A stretch of DNA of 64,000 bases from Borrelia duttonii Ly (GTDB lineage Bacteria > Spirochaetota > Spirochaetia > Borreliales > Borreliaceae). The notes beneath the pieces are model-generated. The model ran no database searches, had not been told where the DNA came from, and saw only the letters and a program-made list of their open reading frames with translations. Position numbers and translations under genes: made by a program. The number at the start of each line of letters is the position of its first letter. The stretch's first letter is position 1. Below are positions 36,501-44,971 of the stretch, in pieces. The DNA lies in NCBI RefSeq assembly GCF_000019685.1, contig NC_011229.1:496001-560000 (forward strand). Reading direction: 5' to 3'.

Positions 36501-39500
36501 GACAGACATTGCTTCATTCCAAGCAAATATTGATATTACTATTGATTCTCTTAATTCAAGATTTAATGATCTAAATAGAGAGATTAATGAAAAATATAGT
36601 AAAGTCATATCTGATTCTAGAGAGTATTCAGAGACTCTTGCTAATAAATTGGAAAATGAAATAGGATATGAAATAGAAAATGTAAATAGAAGGTTAACAG
36701 ATAAAATAGATGTTCTTAGTAAAAATATGGATGAAAATATAGAAAAATTTAAAGAATCTTTTGATATATCTAGATATCAAGTTGAAAACTTTGAAATTAG
36801 AATTAAGGATATAGTAGAAAAAGAAGAGGTAAGGATTGGTGAACTTCTTAGAGAAATTGAATATCAATATAAAATGAGACGTGAAGAGGCAATTGATTAT
36901 AGAAAAGTTATGGATAATGATGTTATTCAATTAAAAGAAAGGTTTATAGGAGTGATAAATGAGCTTAAGAATAATATTGAGGATAAGTCTGAATTTTTAA
37001 ATGAGCTTTATAAAGAGAGATTTAAAATTGTTGAGAATAATTTTGATGAGAGATATTCAACGTTTTTTGTTGAGAGTGAAGGGGCTATTTCAAGAATTAG
37101 AGATGAGATATATAAGATCCTTACAGATAATGATGATCGTTTAAGAGCAAAAATTGCTGAAATGGATCGTAATTTTGAAATAGTAGATGCAAGATCAAAA
37201 GAAATTTTAGAGTTTGAAGAAGGTTTAAGAAAAAAAATAGAAGAGAATAATAATAGCATTTATGAGCAATTTGATATTGTGAAATTTGATATTGAAAAAG
37301 AAATGAAAATTCAATTTGATGCATATATGATGAAGGTTACCTCTGCAATTAATGATGAAATTGAAAAGTATGAGTATGGAATTAATAAAAAAATAGATGT
37401 TCTTAAATCTATTGAAAATAACTGTGAAATTATAGAACAAAATTTAAAAGAAAAAATGGAGAAATATAATAATGATTGCGACAAAGTTTTTGATTTGAAG
37501 TATGCTGAACTTGAAGACAAATATAATGAGAAGCATTCACTTATAGAGAGGAAGATAGATGATAAGACTAATGTGGTTGAAGAGTTAATATCAAATAAAT
37601 ATGCTGAACTTGAAGACAAATATAATGAGAAACATTCACTTATAGAGAGGAAGATAGATGATAAGACTAATGTGGTTGAAGAGTTAATATCAAATAAATA
37701 TGCTGAACTTGAAGACAAATATAATGAGAAATATTCACTTATAGAGAGGAAGATAGATGATAAGACTAATGTGGTTGAAGAGTTAATATCAAATAAATAT
37801 GCTGAACTTGAAGACAAATATAATGAGAAACATTCACTTATAGAGAGGAAGATAGATGATAAGACTAATGTGGTTGAAGAGTTAATGTCAAATAAATATG
37901 CTGAACTTGAAGACAAATATAATGAGAAGCATTCACTTATAGAGAGGAAGATAGATGATAAGACTAATGTGGTTGAAGAGTTAATATCAAATAAATATGC
38001 TGAACTTGAAGACAAATATAATGAGAAATATTCACTTATAGATAGGAAGATAGATGATAAGACTAATGTGGTTGAAGAGTTAATATCAAATAAATATGCT
38101 GAACTTGAAGACAAATATAATGAGAAACATTCACTTATAGATAGGAAGATAGATGATAAGACTAATGTGGTTGAGGAGTTAATATCAAATAAATATGTTG
38201 AGATTGATAATAAATATTCAAGTATGCATTTTGATGTAGAAAATAAATTAAATACGTTTATTTCTGAGTTAAATTTAAAACTTGCAAATTCAAGTGAAAA
38301 GATGGATAGAGATATTAAGGAACAGTTAGATAATCTTACTAAACTTAAATTAAATTTAAGTAATATTGAAGGGGATGTGTTAAAACTTAAAGAAGATTCA
38401 TATCATAATGTTTCATCTCATCTTAAACTTCTGGAGGAAGATTTTTTTAGAGACTTAAAGGAGAGAGGTGATAACTTAAGAAGTTCTTTAGAGAATTTTG
38501 TGACATCTTCAGATCAAAGGATTGAAAACTTAGAAAGGGAAATAATTAGAAACCTGGAAGATAAAGAAAATCTTATCAAGGATTTTGGAAGAGAAATTGA
38601 ACAAAAATTTATTTTGAATAAGGAAAATTTTTATTTAGAATTTAGTAAAGAGTTTGATGTTAAAAAAAGAGATATAGAGAGTAAAATAGTTTTGATGGAA
38701 ACCAATTTTACAAATAGGGTAGATGAATTTATTGGACTTATAGATAATCGTCAAAGTAATGTTGATTCTTGGTTTGTAAAAGTTAAGGATGATATGTTAA
38801 ATTGGCAAAAGAATGCTTATAAAGAATTTGAAGAGAGATCGGGTATTACAAAAGAAAGTTTAAATCAGATTAAGAATGATATTGATATTATTGAGAATGA
38901 TTTAGCAATTGTTAAAAGTAATGTAACTCAACAAACTAAAGAAACCTTTGAAAATTTGCATACCGATATTAAGGATTTTGAAGATCGAACTTATTTTAAT
39001 TTAAAAAATATTTCAAATGAGGTTCAAGGTAAAGTTTTAAATATTGAAAATAACATGAATTTTAAGATTAGTTCTATCAATGAAAAGATAAATTTGAGTA
39101 CCGAAGAGCTTGCAACACAAATTGAGATTAAGTTTTTAAGTCAACAAAAAGATCTTGAAGATAAAATTTTTGAGATTAATGAAAAATTGAAATATGAGTA
39201 CGATTTAGTAACTTCTAAAATTGAGAGAGAAAAACAAAGTGTTGTGGATAATTTTTTGAATGGTAAAGATAGCTTTGAATCTCAAATTAAATTGATACAG
39301 AATGATGTTTCAAAGCTTTCTGAGCAAGTGAATACGTATAGATCTGACATTGAGGGTACTATTAAAGAGAGTTATGATTCTTTTTCTAGTATTATGAAAG
39401 AAGAATATAGTGCTTTTGAAAATGAAATTAAGGATAATTTAAACTATTCAGAAGAAGAAATAAGAACTTTGAAAAATAATTTGCAGATTCAAGTTAGTAA

Positions 39501-40629
39501 TATAGAAACTGAATTTAAGGATAGATATAATTTGATAACTAAAAGTGTTGATGAAAATATATCAGAACTTAAACTTAAAGCTCTAAACTATGATAATGAA
39601 TTTAATAATTTTGTAAGTGAAACCAAGAATAATTTAATTGCATATAAAACTAATTTGATGAAAGAACTTGATGGTCGTTACAATGTTATTAATACTAAGA
39701 TTGAAAATTTTGAAAGACTTGAAGCAGAGCTCGAAAAAAATTATGAATTAATTAAGGAAGTCTATCATTTTAAGAATAAATTAGAAGATTTACGAAAAAC
39801 TTTAATAGATGAAATAGATCTTGTAAAAAAATATAAGGGTGATTTTGAAAGTGTTACTAGAGAAATTGAAGATGTTAAAATTAGAACATCAGATATTATT
39901 GAAGTATTTAATGATTTAAAGACGCATCAAATGGATATTAAAGGAATTAAGAAGGATTTTGTTGAATTCCTTGATTTTTATTCTTCTTTTAAAGAAAGGT
40001 ATAAGAAATTTACAGAATCTTATGATGAGATTCAGATTTATAAAACTAAACTGAAGGAAATAAAGGACGATCAAAATACTATTCTTGATAATTATGATAG
40101 GATTGGTAATAAGGATACTATATTAAAGTCTACGCTAGAATCTGTTGATAGAAATTTTGATTTAATAAGTGAAATAGAAAGCAAAATGAATGTGTTATTT
40201 AAAGAAAGTTCTGGACTTACACATAATATTGGAGAATTAAAAGACATTGTGTCAGAATTATTAGCCAATAAAGATTTATCACAGGAAGCGTTAAATAATG
40301 TTCAAAATCTTAAAGAGATGTTGTTGGAGATTGAGGATAAATTAGGATACATTCAAAATGTAAGAGAAAAAGTTGCAAAATCTGAAACTAGATTAGAAAA
40401 TTTAAATGTTGCTGCTGAAGAGAGAATTAAGACTCTTGGTATTCTTGTTAAAACAGAATCTAAGTATAAAGATAATATTGGTCTTAATAATGCAACAGTT
40501 AGGGATTCTGTTATTAAACTTATGCGGCAGGGATGGAGTGCCTTAGAAATTTCAAGAGCTACTAAATTATCTGTTGGAGAAGTTGAGCTTATTTTAGAAC
40601 TTGGGATTGTTAGCAAAAGTGATGATTAA
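33544..40629 (+). CDS. Giant membrane-anchored coiled-coil protein with tandem repeats and C-terminal HTH-like segment
   Basis: A 2361-codon ORF, the largest gene in the window. Residues 3-21 are a single membrane helix followed by basic residues (RQYDRRSR), which suggests a cytoplasmic body. From about residue 25 to 2300 it is almost continuous coiled coil, rich in E, K, D, N, I and L. Residues about 1320-1550 are seven near-identical 33-residue repeats (99 bp each, 37501-38193), then a decayed eighth. The last 45 residues hold IKLMRQGWSALEISRATKLSVGEVELIL, like the C-terminal HTH of DUF6115/SwrB-type membrane proteins. A continuous helix of this size could span over 300 nm. It corresponds to the giant hypothetical gene upstream of pheS in other Borrelia. 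Function unknown. Confidence 0.85.
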   Translation: MIDFVTILVNLLTVFLILFIYRQYDRRSRALDKIKKFVDLAKDNLEDFIDEKTKEINNLAVDMEAYQRSSIEIIKKIDEVQQKIKNKSDDFAEVEKKIAYHDSMLKDLDDMALKVQDNIQRLQVDGKVVDKLAKTLKNFNTQIDSVDSKLNTIFEKFAKTNKENLESIKIESWEKFDNTIRDFSVRMDNLDKNLMSYQESLLMVEEKKRDLLDKGNEKLENEFKDFLLKIESNIDNYNRGMEKSFDIYESKSKSIENSLDLIVEQAKIKINDKEDFILTKLNEELQRKFNEVFIYVDDRSNRIKDELEGKLVLVDNEVLSLSSVFKDNTYSRLNSLEETIRQEMRQYEEQFADILEQFRVQIESNVGDIYREYDSKINQFDKEIRERIDYSLEDANSKIESVQSGVKSLLDDLEDGSNNIYLEFKKKVKGDIDSFNEDVFSRMNNIGNDLDLKLLNINTNIQDEVSKLDNVLYLKLKELNEKFVNEYSDLHENVNSKYAMLLESLNLKSNELEIQLESKYKGIADKFERSINDFTVECDERFSNIAEKSDYDYQNFETTSKRVNEGINSLNVLLEQNFETLKRNFESKLHGINSDIDNEVLNLKNHYGEEIGNFVRAMEANKLQYENWQKEVELNLKEVKSNLNSANEEFLNLIETQRMKGTELSENIFNELSEHIHKKAMDMHTNWKDELIILNKSLLDIKISSEELLSSTSSKIDSFEKDVNERLEYVVSKTETFEGSVLDRYRELKDMSSKNSEEVLLGIKEFIDNQAEIIHDKVIMMLNGFNDDFSNREEVIKNKIEELNYSLKDFKIECEDVLNNLRSDLDEFIETRVQKIAAIKMDNQKQIDDFLTQISEDILSKKDMLDNEIDGKLNTWQDKLSEISVNIENVLSSGKMDIDSIDSEMALKINDLKTTFKGLESYYLEKIDEFRNQGNVYADELLQNIMSHFDTDTKELEESLSKKFAIVLDKSEEFVKEVDSLLKDKRTDIASFQANIDITIDSLNSRFNDLNREINEKYSKVISDSREYSETLANKLENEIGYEIENVNRRLTDKIDVLSKNMDENIEKFKESFDISRYQVENFEIRIKDIVEKEEVRIGELLREIEYQYKMRREEAIDYRKVMDNDVIQLKERFIGVINELKNNIEDKSEFLNELYKERFKIVENNFDERYSTFFVESEGAISRIRDEIYKILTDNDDRLRAKIAEMDRNFEIVDARSKEILEFEEGLRKKIEENNNSIYEQFDIVKFDIEKEMKIQFDAYMMKVTSAINDEIEKYEYGINKKIDVLKSIENNCEIIEQNLKEKMEKYNNDCDKVFDLKYAELEDKYNEKHSLIERKIDDKTNVVEELISNKYAELEDKYNEKHSLIERKIDDKTNVVEELISNKYAELEDKYNEKYSLIERKIDDKTNVVEELISNKYAELEDKYNEKHSLIERKIDDKTNVVEELMSNKYAELEDKYNEKHSLIERKIDDKTNVVEELISNKYAELEDKYNEKYSLIDRKIDDKTNVVEELISNKYAELEDKYNEKHSLIDRKIDDKTNVVEELISNKYVEIDNKYSSMHFDVENKLNTFISELNLKLANSSEKMDRDIKEQLDNLTKLKLNLSNIEGDVLKLKEDSYHNVSSHLKLLEEDFFRDLKERGDNLRSSLENFVTSSDQRIENLEREIIRNLEDKENLIKDFGREIEQKFILNKENFYLEFSKEFDVKKRDIESKIVLMETNFTNRVDEFIGLIDNRQSNVDSWFVKVKDDMLNWQKNAYKEFEERSGITKESLNQIKNDIDIIENDLAIVKSNVTQQTKETFENLHTDIKDFEDRTYFNLKNISNEVQGKVLNIENNMNFKISSINEKINLSTEELATQIEIKFLSQQKDLEDKIFEINEKLKYEYDLVTSKIEREKQSVVDNFLNGKDSFESQIKLIQNDVSKLSEQVNTYRSDIEGTIKESYDSFSSIMKEEYSAFENEIKDNLNYSEEEIRTLKNNLQIQVSNIETEFKDRYNLITKSVDENISELKLKALNYDNEFNNFVSETKNNLIAYKTNLMKELDGRYNVINTKIENFERLEAELEKNYELIKEVYHFKNKLEDLRKTLIDEIDLVKKYKGDFESVTREIEDVKIRTSDIIEVFNDLKTHQMDIKGIKKDFVEFLDFYSSFKERYKKFTESYDEIQIYKTKLKEIKDDQNTILDNYDRIGNKDTILKSTLESVDRNFDLISEIESKMNVLFKESSGLTHNIGELKDIVSELLANKDLSQEALNNVQNLKEMLLEIEDKLGYIQNVREKVAKSETRLENLNVAAEERIKTLGILVKTESKYKDNIGLNNATVRDSVIKLMRQGWSALEISRATKLSVGEVELILELGIVSKSDD
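37501..38193 (+). repeat. Seven tandem 99-bp in-frame repeats
   Basis: Copies start at 37501, 37600, 37699, 37798, 37897, 37996 and 38095, with exact 99-bp period and almost no sequence difference. Each encodes a 33-residue unit beginning YAELEDKYNEK. Variation is confined to a few positions: CAT or TAT (His/Tyr), GAGAGG or GATAGG (Glu/Asp in the last two copies), AAG or AAA, one ATG for ATA in copy 4, and GAG for GAA in copy 7. Thirty-three residues equal three 11-residue (hendecad) turns. At 38194 a diverged eighth copy begins (YVEIDNKYSS). Confidence 0.97.
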
Positions 40630-40639
40630 GGAATAGTTT

Positions 40640-42187
40640 GTGGGGAATATATTTGATATAGCTAAAACATTGCATCCTCTTGAAGTGAGAGTGATTTTGA
40701 ATTATAAAGAGGAAGATTCGGTTTTTGCATTGAGACTTTCTAAGGATTTAAATTATAATGAAGGGCAGTCAAATAAAGTGATTGAATGGCTCTTGTCTAA
40801 AGGCATCCTTAAGGAAACTTTTAGAAAACTTAATGTTTTTTATCGTTTAACTGAGAAAGGTGTTGATGCTTTCAATAATGGTTTGATCGAAGAGAGAATA
40901 GTTACTCTTGTATCTCAAAAAATGGTTTTGGTTTCCAATTTGGCATCAGAGTTAAAAATTGATTTTAGGGATGTGGGTAAGGCATTTGGTAATTTATCTA
41001 GAGAGGGTGTTTTATCTTTAGGATCAAATAAAGAAATTATTATTAAAAATTTAGAGTGTGCTAGTTATAAAATGGTTAAGATATTGGTTGAGAGAGCTAG
41101 AGATCAAGATTTATTGGAAGATGCTTTATCGCAGGATGAATTATTAATTATTTCCAATTACTCAAAAAAGAAAGGCGCTAATGACGTGCTCTTTAAAATC
41201 ATAGAAAAATTGGACTTAAGATTTGAATTTACTAAGTTTGGATTAGAAATAAAATCTTATCTTGAAAAAAATGATTTAACGGGTAATGAAATTGTAAAAT
41301 TAACACCTGAAATGCTCAAAAATAAGTCTTATGAGAATAAAAATTTTCGGGCTTATAACATTCATGTGTCATCAAATAAAACTTTTATTGGACGTGCAAA
41401 TCCTTATTCAGAGTATATATCTAAAGTTAAGGATAAGCTTGTAAGTCTTGGTTTTGAAGAGTTTGATGGTCCTTTGGTTGAGAGTGAATTTTTTAATAAT
41501 GATGCTCTTTTTATGCCACAATTTCATCCTGCACGTGATATAAGAGATGTTTATTATATTAAGGAACCAAATTCGTTAAAGTCTTTGCCTGAGCCTTATT
41601 TTTCTAATGTGAAAGCTGTTCATGAAAATGGGTATATTGCAGGCTCAAGGGGGTGGAAATATAATTTTAGTGAGAGTATTTCAAAAAGATTAGTTTTAAG
41701 AACACAAGGTACAGTTCTCTCGGCAAAACAATTAATTAATGCAAAAAATCCTGGTAAATATTTTGGCATTGTTAGATGTTTTAGATATGATCAAGTTGAT
41801 GCTACTCATGGAGCTGATTTTTATCAAACAGAAGGAATTGTTATTGGAGATGTTAATATTAAAACTTTACTAGGTCTTCTTGAAATTTTTGCTAAGGAGT
41901 TGGCTGGAGCTACTGATTTTAAATATGTTCCTGCGTATTTTCCATTTACAGAACCTTCAATTGAAGTTCATGTTAAGCATCCTATTCTTGGTTGGTTTGA
42001 ACTGGGTGGAAGTGGTATTTTTAGACCAGAGGTTACAAAACCTTTTGGAATTGATGTTCCTGTTATTGCTTGGGGTATTGGAATTGATAGAATGGCGTTG
42101 ATGCATTTAGGATTAAGTGATTTAAGGGAACTTTTTACTCATAGTATTGGTGATGTTGCGTTAAGGCGAGGAAAGAGCAATGCCTAA
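40640..42187 (+). CDS. pheS: Phenylalanyl-tRNA synthetase subunit alpha, archaeal/eukaryal type
   Basis: A 515-residue alpha subunit, longer than the roughly 340 residues of bacterial PheS. The first 200 residues form winged-helix-like domains (KTLHPLEVRVILNYKEEDSV, SNKVIEWLLSKGILKETFRKLNVFYRLTEKG) as in archaeal and eukaryal cytosolic enzymes. The catalytic part has VKDKLVSLGFEEFDGPLVESEFFNNDALFMPQFHPARD, TVLSAKQL, CFRYDQVDATHGADFYQTEG, WFELGGSGIFRPEV and AWGIGIDRMALM. The start is GTG 40640. It overlaps pheT by 8 bp. Spirochaete PheRS is a known case of transfer from an archaeal-like source. Confidence 0.95.
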   Translation: MGNIFDIAKTLHPLEVRVILNYKEEDSVFALRLSKDLNYNEGQSNKVIEWLLSKGILKETFRKLNVFYRLTEKGVDAFNNGLIEERIVTLVSQKMVLVSNLASELKIDFRDVGKAFGNLSREGVLSLGSNKEIIIKNLECASYKMVKILVERARDQDLLEDALSQDELLIISNYSKKKGANDVLFKIIEKLDLRFEFTKFGLEIKSYLEKNDLTGNEIVKLTPEMLKNKSYENKNFRAYNIHVSSNKTFIGRANPYSEYISKVKDKLVSLGFEEFDGPLVESEFFNNDALFMPQFHPARDIRDVYYIKEPNSLKSLPEPYFSNVKAVHENGYIAGSRGWKYNFSESISKRLVLRTQGTVLSAKQLINAKNPGKYFGIVRCFRYDQVDATHGADFYQTEGIVIGDVNIKTLLGLLEIFAKELAGATDFKYVPAYFPFTEPSIEVHVKHPILGWFELGGSGIFRPEVTKPFGIDVPVIAWGIGIDRMALMHLGLSDLRELFTHSIGDVALRRGKSNA

Positions 42188-43874
42188 GGTTGAAATTTAT
42201 AAAAGTATTTTATTAGAAAAAATAGGAAAAAATTTGACGAATTATGAGCTTGAATCTATTATTGAGACTGCTAAAGCTGAAATTTGTGAAATTGATATAG
42301 TTAATGATAAGATCAAAATTGAATTTAATGATACAAATAGACCTGATTTGTGGTCTTCTGCAGGACTTGCACGTCATATTAAGACATATCTTTCTGGTAA
42401 CGTACCTTCATTTGATTTTTTTTCAATGACAGATAATTTGCAAAAATTTTATGGTGAAATTTTTGTCAGTCCTGAAGTGTTTGGGATTAGACCTTTTATT
42501 TTTGGATTTTTAGCAAAAGGGATGATTTGTGATGAGCGTATGCTTGAGATTTTAATTCAGTTACAAGAAAAGCTTTCTCATAATTATGGGCAAAAACGAA
42601 AAAGAGTTGCAATGGGAATGTATTCGTCAAATTTGATTAATTTTCCTATAAATTATGTTACATGTAGTTCTGATTATAAGTTTGTTCCTTTAGGCATGGA
42701 TATTGAGATGTCCATTAAAGAAATAAATGAAAAACATCCAAAAGGAATAGAATATTCGCCAATTTTTGAAAATGTTGATCAATATTCTTTATTGTTAGAT
42801 TATAAGAACAATGTACTCTCTTATCCTCCTATAATTAATTCACGTGATATTGGAACTTTAAAAGTAGGTGATACTAATTTATTTATTGAGGTTACAGGAA
42901 CTGATCTTGAAGCTACTTTGTTGTCTTTATCAATTGTTGCTTGTGATTTGTATGATATGGGTTTTAAAATTTTGCCAGTAAAGACTGTTTTTCCTAAAGA
43001 AACTTTATTTGGGAAGGAGATAATTTGTCCTTATTATTTTCAAAATAGTTTAAAGATTAATGTTGATAGTGTTAATAAACTACTTGGAAGTAATTTTACG
43101 GCAAATGATATGTGTCTTGATTTAAAAAAATTAGGAATTTCAGCTTATTTTGAAGAATCAGATACATTTTATATTATGCCTCCTGTTTATAGGAATGATT
43201 TTCTGCATGAAGTAGATGTTATCGAAGAGGTAATGATAGGAAAAGGATTGGATAATTTTAAGTCAGAGCTTCCCAAAGATTTTACTATAGGAAAATTAAG
43301 TCCAATAGAAGAATTTTCAAGAAGTGTTAGAAATTTGATGATAGGAATGGGATTTCAGGAGATGATTTATAATTATCTGGGTTCTAAGGTAGATTTTATT
43401 GAAAAGATGAATATTAAAGGTTCTGAACTTTTAAGTGTCTCTAATCCAATGACTGAAAGTTATGAGTATATTAGAGGTTCAATAATATCTGATTTGCTTA
43501 AATCTGAAAGCATTAGTTCAAATTTCCCTTATCCCCATAAGATTTTTGAGATTGGTAAGGTAGCTTTAAAAGATTTAGTTAGTGATGAGGGTACTGTTAC
43601 TTATGATAATTTGGCTTTTTTAATGGCCGATAAGGAATTTTCATTTAATGAAATTAATTCTTTAGTTTCATCTCTTTTTTATTATTTAAATATTGGATTT
43701 AAAGTAAAAGAATCAAGTAAAAATCTTTATATAGATGGCAGAGGCGCTGATATTTTAGTCAATGATATTGTTTTAGGCAGTTTTGGAGAAGTGTCACCTT
43801 ACATATTAAGCAATTTTGGAATTATGGTTCCATGTTGTGTCTTAGAGATTAATATTAATGGTCTTTTGCATTAG
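42180..43874 (+). CDS. pheT: Phenylalanyl-tRNA synthetase subunit beta, archaeal/eukaryal type
   Basis: A 564-residue beta subunit, much shorter than the roughly 800 residues of bacterial PheT; the EMAP-like tRNA-binding domain and the C-terminal anticodon-binding domain of the bacterial form are absent. Conserved blocks are FNDTNRPDLWSSAGLARHIKTYL, PPIINSRDIG, FIEVTGTDLEATL, and VYRNDFLHEVDVIEEVMIGKGL. It overlaps pheS, as expected for the alpha2-beta2 enzyme. Confidence 0.94.
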   Translation: MPKVEIYKSILLEKIGKNLTNYELESIIETAKAEICEIDIVNDKIKIEFNDTNRPDLWSSAGLARHIKTYLSGNVPSFDFFSMTDNLQKFYGEIFVSPEVFGIRPFIFGFLAKGMICDERMLEILIQLQEKLSHNYGQKRKRVAMGMYSSNLINFPINYVTCSSDYKFVPLGMDIEMSIKEINEKHPKGIEYSPIFENVDQYSLLLDYKNNVLSYPPIINSRDIGTLKVGDTNLFIEVTGTDLEATLLSLSIVACDLYDMGFKILPVKTVFPKETLFGKEIICPYYFQNSLKINVDSVNKLLGSNFTANDMCLDLKKLGISAYFEESDTFYIMPPVYRNDFLHEVDVIEEVMIGKGLDNFKSELPKDFTIGKLSPIEEFSRSVRNLMIGMGFQEMIYNYLGSKVDFIEKMNIKGSELLSVSNPMTESYEYIRGSIISDLLKSESISSNFPYPHKIFEIGKVALKDLVSDEGTVTYDNLAFLMADKEFSFNEINSLVSSLFYYLNIGFKVKESSKNLYIDGRGADILVNDIVLGSFGEVSPYILSNFGIMVPCCVLEININGLLH

Positions 43875-43963
43875 TGTCAGCATATTTTGATGTGAGTGAA
43901 TTAGTTAGTATATTGAAGAATTTTTTTTATATCGTTTAAAGTTAAATTGAGTTAAGAGGTTTT

Positions 43964-44941
43964 ATGTTAAATTTTGAGGTATTAGATATAAAGAAATGTA
44001 ATAGAGAGATTATAAGAACAGAGGTAGATTTTGTTGAAGATGTGATTATTGTTGGATCAGGCCCTGCAGGACTTACTGCTGGAATTTATACTGTTATGAG
44101 TGGATATAAGACAAGTATTTTGGAAGGACCTGAACCTGGAGGACAGCTTACAACAACCACAGAAGTTTATAATTATCCGGGATTTAAAAATGGTATAAAT
44201 GGAAGAGAGTTAATGTTAAATATGAAGGAGCAAGCTATCAATTTAGGTGCTACTACTTATTTTGAAACTGTGAGATCTATAAAAAAAAGAGGTGATATTT
44301 TTTGTCTCTATACGGATAATTATATCTATAAGAGCAAATCTATTGTTATTGCAGCAGGCTCTATACCTAAAAAATTAGATACTCTTAAGAATTTAGATTT
44401 ATTTTGGAATAGAGGTATTTCTGTTTGTGCGATTTGTGATGGTCATCTGTTTAAGGGAAAAACTCTTGCTGTAATTGGTGGGGGTAATACGGCGATTTCA
44501 GAAGCTATTTATTTAAGTAAACTAGCAGAAAAGGTGTATGTTATTGTAAGAAAGAATTATATGAAAGCTATTGATATGTTACAAAAAAGTATTAAAACAT
44601 TATCTAATGTTAATATTTTATATAACTGTGAGGCTAGAGAGGTTAGTGGGGAGAATATTGTCTCCAAAATTCATATTATGGATAATAAGCATAATTCTGC
44701 TTTTGAATTAAATGTAGATGGAATATTTATAGCTATTGGTTATAAACCAAATACAGAGTTTGTAAAAGGATTTTTGAAATTAGATGATGATGGATATATT
44801 TCTACTCAAGATATTGTGAAAACTAGTGTTAATGGAGTATTCTCATGCGGTGATGTTAGCAATAAGCTTTATGCACAAGCCATTACGGCTGCTGCTGAAG
44901 GGTTTTTGGCTTCTGTGGAAGTTAGAAATTTTTTGGGATAA
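43964..44941 (+). CDS. trxB: Thioredoxin reductase
   Basis: A 325-residue flavoprotein: FAD motif VIIVGSGPAGLTAGIY, the redox-active pair C155-A-I-C158 in VCAICDGHLFKG, the NADPH motif LAVIGGGNTAISEAIYL and the C-terminal GVFSCGDVSNKLYAQAITAAAEGFLA. It has about 24 extra N-terminal residues before the FAD strand. The start ATG 43964 has an AGAGG ribosome site. It converges on rlmB with a perfect 8-bp hairpin between. Confidence 0.95.
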   Translation: MLNFEVLDIKKCNREIIRTEVDFVEDVIIVGSGPAGLTAGIYTVMSGYKTSILEGPEPGGQLTTTTEVYNYPGFKNGINGRELMLNMKEQAINLGATTYFETVRSIKKRGDIFCLYTDNYIYKSKSIVIAAGSIPKKLDTLKNLDLFWNRGISVCAICDGHLFKGKTLAVIGGGNTAISEAIYLSKLAEKVYVIVRKNYMKAIDMLQKSIKTLSNVNILYNCEAREVSGENIVSKIHIMDNKHNSAFELNVDGIFIAIGYKPNTEFVKGFLKLDDDGYISTQDIVKTSVNGVFSCGDVSNKLYAQAITAAAEGFLASVEVRNFLG

Positions 44942-44944
44942 GTG

Positions 44945-44971
44945 AGTTTATTTAATTGGATAGAATAAACT
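44945..44971. terminator. Hairpin between convergent trxB and rlmB
   Basis: AGTTTATT (44945-44952) and AATAAACT (44964-44971) form a perfect 8-bp stem with an 11-nt loop in the 28-bp gap between the converging genes. There is no clean U-tract on either strand, but position and symmetry suit a bidirectional 3'-end hairpin. Confidence 0.4.

Noticed and set aside
37311..38114. Long minus-strand ORF (267 codons) across the tandem repeats
   Set aside because: It is the antisense image of the in-frame 99-bp repeats; its Ser/Leu-rich repeats come from the complement of the coiled-coil codons and it has no ribosome site.
37501..38193. Tandem repeats as a CRISPR array
   Set aside because: The 99-bp units are contiguous, coding and in frame, with no variable spacers and no cas genes.
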